From Vigna angularis (lineage: Eukaryota > Streptophyta > Magnoliopsida > Fabales > Fabaceae), in assembly GCF_016808095.1 (NCBI RefSeq), contig NC_068974.1, positions 1,674,001 to 1,738,000 on the forward strand: DNA of 64,000 nt, written 5' to 3'. Positions within the stretch are counted from its first letter, which is position 1. Every line of letters begins with the position of its first letter. Below the pieces are notes generated by a model that saw only the letters and a list, made by a program, of their open reading frames with translations, ran no database searches and was not told the origin of the DNA. The position numbers and the translations under genes are program-made. This document shows positions 58,507 to 64,000 of the stretch, piece by piece.

Positions 58507-61500
58507 TCACTCTCCTTCTGGACCTCTCCCTAACAAAGTCATCAAAAAATCTTTGTAGTCCCCTGAGGTATCCCCTGAGACATCATCATCAAGATTGATC
58601 TTGAACATGGTATAATATTCAAATCTTACTTTCAACAGGTCAACTTCTGCTCGAGTTACGATAGCTCTGCTCAGTGAATCTTCATCGGTTCCAAGACCAA
58701 CAATTGAATCTCTTATAACCTTTTAGGTGCATAAAAGCCAAAAACAATGAGATTAGAATCAATTCTTGCTTTTCAGTATTCTCAAAATGAATGATACAGT
58801 TATACAATCATGCAGCTGCAAAATAATTGTCTAAGAATTTCACAAGTCACTGAATGTCTATGCAGCAAGCATTGTTCAGATTGCAGATAAACTTGAACTT
58901 GGTTTGAAAAGGGTCTGAGAAGAAAAATATTTGTAGCATCTGTTAGGTGACATCATTCTGATTTTGTGGTAAAGCTTTAGCTTTTCAAGTTTCTAGATAA
59001 TGATTTGTTAATTTGATAAGACACTGCTTCAGTAGAAGAAATTAGCGTTTACCTTTGCAAAATGTTTCTCAGGGGAATCTATACACAATATTACCAGTTG
59101 TAAGAGAGCTTCCAAATCACCACTACCACAACTTTTTATGCCCTGTCAAGAAAATAATCCGAACTTCTTATGGATGCATAAAATAATCCACTATTTTCTA
59201 AACTGGTAATTACCAAGATACTGTCACATCATTGTAGTAACTAATGTTTTCACTAAAGGTGAAAAAGTATACTTGTTTGAACAAGTGACAAGGTATAGAT
59301 CAGTTGCAATGTTAGCGGAAAAAAAATCAAAATCTTATACAAGAACAGAAAATTTGAAAGCAAAACCTGTTCCAATGTATTCCCATAGAGGTTGTTGTAG
59401 CATGTAAAAGTTTCCCGAAGCTGGAAAAGATTCCTGGTGCTAAGTGTCCACACAACATGATCATCATCTAATTTTTTGTTGCTGATAGCTTCATGCAGTT
59501 TTGATGCCTCTGACTTGGCAACCTCCAAATTTACAGCAACTTTATCATATCTGTATGAGCTTACCAGGCTCACTAAAAGCTGTAAAACAGCATTATGCAA
59601 TCACTTTTCCAGAGAAAACAAACCATAGAACAAATTGGAAACTAAATGTGATAGTGAAGTGAGTCATTAATGAAACATTACATTCTGACTCTAGTAGCTT
59701 ATTCAAAGAGTTCATATTCTTAAGAAACTGAAATTCTGATTATTAATTACACTGACAATTCAAACCTTAGCTTTCAGCTTTGAACCATGTTCACTGTCTT
59801 TGAGTTTTCTGCATGAATGATATCAACTGTATAAAAGCTAACAGTTTGAAACTTAATTTTTGGTTCTTCCCCACTTCCACCATCAATTTTATTTTTTCCT
59901 TGTATCTTCATCCTCACATCATAACTTAATATAACAAAACTCAGCTTAACAATGAACTAATCAATTGCTTCTATACTATTATGTTAAGAAGTGGATTTTA
60001 AGTCTAATTCAACCTCAAAATCAACTTGTAAAATAAGCTTTACATTCACTTATATACTATAAATTTATTTATCCTTAGGCGATGTGAGATCTCCAACAAC
60101 TTGAGCCTTAAACTGAGAATTACGGAACATTTCATGAACATTTACCTAAAAAACAGCTACTTCTTACTAGATGCACACTTGAACCTGACTAGACAAACTC
60201 AGGTAAATATTTTTGTTCTGTGTGTCTACGAAACTTCGATGTTCTTACCTTTCTGAGAGGTGCAGCAACATTGGAAATAATGTCTTCCTCGAGTGAAGAA
60301 TCAAAGAGAGAGCAATAAGCCTGCCTGACAGCTACCAAATGGTTAGGAGTTGAAGCACATGTTATTTCAACCAGAACCTGAAGTTGTTTAATCCCCTTTT
60401 TCTTAGCTTTCAATGCACTGTTTGCTAGTCTTGCGTGCCTTTCTGGAGGGTCGTAAGTCCACAGAATTATAGCATTCTGTCACTCATCACAAGTGTCAGT
60501 CATAGATCACATTATCACTTAAAGAAAATGGTATGATTTTGGAATATGATTGAAGTTCAATAATGAAGTCAACTTTATCCATGGACAAAAGCCCTATACA
60601 ATTGTTACTGCAAATATCAATATCATGTCCTAACTATAGTAAGATTGAATCATATATTGCATCTTCTCTCTTCAGAACATCTGTTCCTTTTGAAAAACAA
60701 CGTATCAATCCATGACAGCAGACAAAAGCTTATGTGACTTTAAGCTCGTTTTCAAGAGAAAATATTGAAACAATGAAAAGGCATTCAGGTAATCCAGAAT
60801 CTACAAAGTAAAAAAATGCAATCCAATATTTTCAATTGAATTCTATCACATACGCCAGTAAAACATCATGATGAAGAACTATTTTCTTAAAAGCCAGAAA
60901 CCATGACATACTCTAAAATCACCAGACAATTCTGAATGGAGACGATCAATCAGTGATTCATTGTAAAGCTGCTTATAAGTTTCTGCAATTTCCTTCCTTT
61001 GTTGAGCATTCCTGTGTCCCAATACCAGTATCAGTGCTCTCTCATCTGTCCCAAATCCTGCACCAAATTTCCCACAATCATCATAAAGCTTCTAATATCA
61101 AATCCTGCACCAAATTTCCAGTGACAGACTGTGCTGGAAAAAGTTCATGCCTGATGCTGTTATACCGTATTAGAAATGAGAGATAAAGGCTAAGAGAAAA
61201 TGTTAATAATGGTTCATTATATATACATTATAGATGCAGGAAAAAGATTCCCAAAGTATAAAACTTTGTCATAAACTCAAACATTCGACTCCATTGGGAC
61301 GGTAGAAAACCGAAGAACCTCACACAATTGCAGACAAAATCATGTCTGCGGAAAACCCATCAGCCCAAACTTTAAAAACTGAAAAATTTGATATTTTTTT
61401 AAACAATTTTTCTTCCTGAATTCTTGCATCAATTGGATCATGACAAAATTCGTTTTTTCAAATTTCTTCAGCTTTAACAGTTGTTTTTTCTTTCAATGTT

Positions 61501-61599
61501 TTGAGACAAAGGTAGAGAGAAACCTTGGAAAGCCTTTCTGAGTCTTTCACTGTCTTGGGTAGGAGAAGGAACAACCTCTGGCAGTTTCAATGACGCCAT
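58507..61599 (-). CDS. ANN3: Annexin D3-like calcium-dependent phospholipid-binding protein
   Basis: Six exons on the minus strand: 61599-61524, 61057-60912, 60476-60249, 59579-59367, 59142-59053 and 58719-58507, 966 nt, 321 aa, all with GT-AG introns and consistent phase. Four annexin repeats. Repeat I has the type-II calcium site GFGTDE (26-31) with acidic cap Glu68; repeat IV has GLGTDE (259-264) with Asp301; repeats II and III lack GxGT, as usual in plants. His40 (LGHRN) and Trp80 ([14 protein letters not shown]) are conserved. [12 protein letters not shown] and the block [21 protein letters not shown] are close to Arabidopsis ANN3. Cytosolic, membrane-associating on calcium rise; roles in membrane trafficking and stress are family knowledge. 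D3 versus D8 subtype is not certain. Confidence 0.95.
59985..60100. repeat. Dispersed repeat in annexin intron 3
   Basis: GAAGTGGATTTTAAGTCTAA, TCAACTTGTAAAATAAGC and GCGATGTGAGATCTCCAAC match the repeat at 26440-26590 in order. Confidence 0.55.
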
Positions 61600-62723
61600 T
61601 TCCCTGAGACAACGAAGGTGAGTTTTTCAGTGCTTACAACAAATCCACGTTAAAAGAAACAGTTCACACGTGTTTTTGAATGTTTCAGTTCTTGTTCCCT
61701 CCTCAACAAAGCTAGCTAAAATTAAGATTTCGACAAGCCTTTAGATTTACTATTTTGCCCCTGCCGTTTCTCGGTTTTTCAACATGGGAAGGAAATTCCA
61801 AGTAAAGGCCTTTGCTTTATGAAATTGTATTGCGCATCTTCATTCTCTTGAATTTCTGGGTAACACCCCAAACTTTTCCCTTATTTATTTTTTGGACCTG
61901 ACTGACAAACTGATCAGGTTGTCATAACTATGACATAAGTTACTTCTAAGTGGCATTCTGTGATGTTTCATTTTTAATAATTCGCTTTCAACAATGTTAT
62001 AATAAAACATGTTACTATTAATTAAATATATCCAAAAGTTATGTTTAATTAATTTAATTTTTTTAAAATACTTTATAAATTTTAAAGCAAATAAAATAAA
62101 AAAGGCAAGTATAAACTATATGATTAAAAATAAATCTACACGTTGACATAAGAAGTTGACATAAAAATACTACTTTTTTTCATTTTCATTATTTTGAAAA
62201 TGTCAGAAGCTTATCCAAAACAAACGATTTTTTTCAAAAATTTCTTTTTTGATCGGTTTTTAATTGTAAAATTTGATAATTGAACTTTTTAATTGTTTCT
62301 TTTAGTGCAGGGAAAAATTTAGAAAATACTCAAAAATTCAATTGAGCACATTACATTCTAAGATTATGCTTGATAAAAAATTATTTTGATAAATGAATTT
62401 AACCTAGGCTGATCTAAAAATTTGTGAAACACTTGTTGCAACAAAAATATATAAAGAAAAAAACTTTTTTATGCTTAATTACTTCAATTACTAAATATTA
62501 TTGATGTGTTTTGACTTCTAGCAATGATAGCAATTTACTTTAGTACGAATTGATGTGCTTCTTTGTCTACAAATAAAATAATTCATTAATCACACATTTC
62601 ATAATCATATCACCTACCATCTACCAAAACTTGTGGAACACATTACTCACCATTCACACAAATCTTAACAACCACATATAAAAGATAATTGTAATATAAT
62701 TACAGAAAAATATTATAATTAAT
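61600..62723. other. Region upstream of annexin
   Basis: Presumed 5' leader and promoter of the annexin gene up to about 61900, then AT-rich sequence. No further gene seen. Confidence 0.5.
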
Positions 62724-64000
62724 TGTAAGGACCGGAAAATGCCTAAAAGTATATTATTATAAGTAAAATTCAACTATTTTATTATTAAAAAGTTGAATAT
62801 TAAATAGAAAATTAATTGATCAAATTTTATTTTATAAAAACAATATTTTTTTGTAATTTTTTTTCTTCTTTTTATCACTCTAGACTTCTTTTATCCATTT
62901 ATTTAAAAATCAAAGTGTACAATAGAAGTTATGGTGGAAAAGGACAATCATCATATCCGATCAAAATCTAAATAAAAGGAAGTTCATATTTTATTTTTCT
63001 TGAAATCAATTTGTGAGATGCTTGTGTGGAAAATTATTTGCATGTGATTCTTTTAAGTTTAAGATTAATATTTACATGTTAATGATCATTAGGATATATT
63101 TAGATTATTGATATGAGTTTTTCTTTATGTAGATAAAACATTTTGTGAGAGTTGAATTTCTAAAGTAGAGTTAAATAGACTATTGTAGTCGTCTATAAAA
63201 AATAATTGATGTTTGTTGTGTGGATAAATTTTAGTTATAAGGTGTATTATATGAAGTATACCGATCAGAATTATGTACTATATAAAGTATATTGATCGAA
63301 ATTGATTGTCATTAAACAGGTAATAATAGGTCAGATTGTCTTACGTTCTATAAATATACGACATTAATAATTAATTATTGAGTTTGATTACCTAAAATAT
63401 ATTGCACTAATGGTTAATCAATGAACTTGACTGTCACAAGTCCTATAAATATAGGGTTAATGTCCAGGTAAAGATATCATTTTCTATCCTAATAAAATAT
63501 AGACCTCTTTATGAAACATATCTAACTTGAGCGTTGGAGTGTCTTCTGCAGGTCAACAACCCATTGGAGTGGATCGCGTTTTTGGAGAGCATTGGACAAA
63601 AAAAAAGAGCAGAGCAAAGAAGGACGACCGACCCTTGGACAAATTCAACCGAAACATAAGGTATGATGAGTTGAAAGGTTATTTGAATAAGATGTGTGTA
63701 TGTTAGTTGTTTTGTTGATTTTGTGAATATTTTAAGTGAATTAAGCGATCAAGTGTGGTTGGATTTTTTTTGTTAAAAATGAGATATAAAGTGTTCAATA
63801 TTGTTGAGCGAGCTTAAATCCTTGAAATATAACAATTGAGTCAATTGATTTTATATGAAGTAAAATTTTGAACTAAATGTAGGTTAAGCTAATAGATTTG
63901 GAATGTTTCTACAATTGTGCAAAGAAAGCTCTAAACGATAAGATAAGTATGTGAGTTTGAAATTAATGACTTGATTTAACTTATCTTAAAACTTGAAGAT
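62724..64000 (+). mobile_element. Probable LTR, truncated by window end
   Basis: TGTAAGGACCGGAAAATGCC at 62724 looks like an LTR start. TATAAATA at 63444-63451 is followed by AACTTGAGCGTTGGAGTGTC and TTCTGCAGGTCAACAACCC (63525-63565), a motif I associate with the R/U5 part of legume Ty3/gypsy LTRs. The right end is outside the window. Confidence 0.4.

Overview
This is a nuclear segment of a flowering-plant genome. It is very AT-rich, with GT-AG introns, long (TA)n tracts and many LTR-retrotransposon, CACTA and Mutator-type pieces. The gene content and repeat types (tandem CDR1-like aspartic proteases, Pro/Lys-rich secreted proteins, GGACG..CGTCC-type and TGTAACATCCC-type LTR families) suggest a legume, probably tribe Phaseoleae (Vigna/Phaseolus-like). 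The genus is an inference, not a proof.

Left part (1-30 kb): four intact, intronless, plus-strand genes for secreted nepenthesin/CDR1-type aspartic proteases (1494-2816, 6113-7429, 14871-16184, 28175-29491). The first three are young tandem duplicates. Coding regions, core promoters, upstream arrays of about 140-bp AT-rich repeats and 3' flanks are all recognisably copied. The fourth is an older, diverged paralogue. Copies 2 and 3 have taken different insertions: a 1.3-kb CACTA element with perfect TTA target duplication (8028-9334), a 1.28-kb Mutator-like element with a perfect 9-bp duplication (10809-12085), and a 1.87-kb Mutator-like element carrying a frameshifted glycosyltransferase-14 fragment (17595-19462). 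Copy 1 has lost about 1 kb of distal promoter and part of its 3' flank.

Middle (19.5-26 kb): nested transposon wreckage. A decayed En/Spm (CACTA) transposon coded on the minus strand is split by an Athila-like LTR with a tRNA-Asp-type primer-binding site, and its N-terminal end abuts a truncated copia-like element. The 3' end of a Ty3/gypsy element follows.

Right-centre (33.6-53.5 kb): a cluster of minus-strand, two-exon genes for small secreted Pro/Lys-rich (KPIP/KPVP repeat, PELPK-like) cell-wall proteins. Three look intact (35752-36777, 39059-39922, 51594-53500). One has a short repeat domain and ACG in place of its ATG (33628-34618). One is an inverted remnant of promoter plus C-terminus (40344-40539). 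A 3.6-kb gag-only retrotransposon with both LTRs and a perfect 5-bp target duplication (40908-44506) and a 2.5-kb solo-type LTR (45405-47950) lie within the cluster.

Right end: a six-exon minus-strand annexin D3-like gene (58507-61599), then the start of a probable LTR that runs off the window. No tRNA, rRNA, CRISPR or bacterial feature was seen. No wholly unknown multi-gene system is evident. The best leads are the PRP cluster with its shared promoter block and decaying members, the protease promoter rearrangements, and the Pack-MULE with its captured glycosyltransferase.
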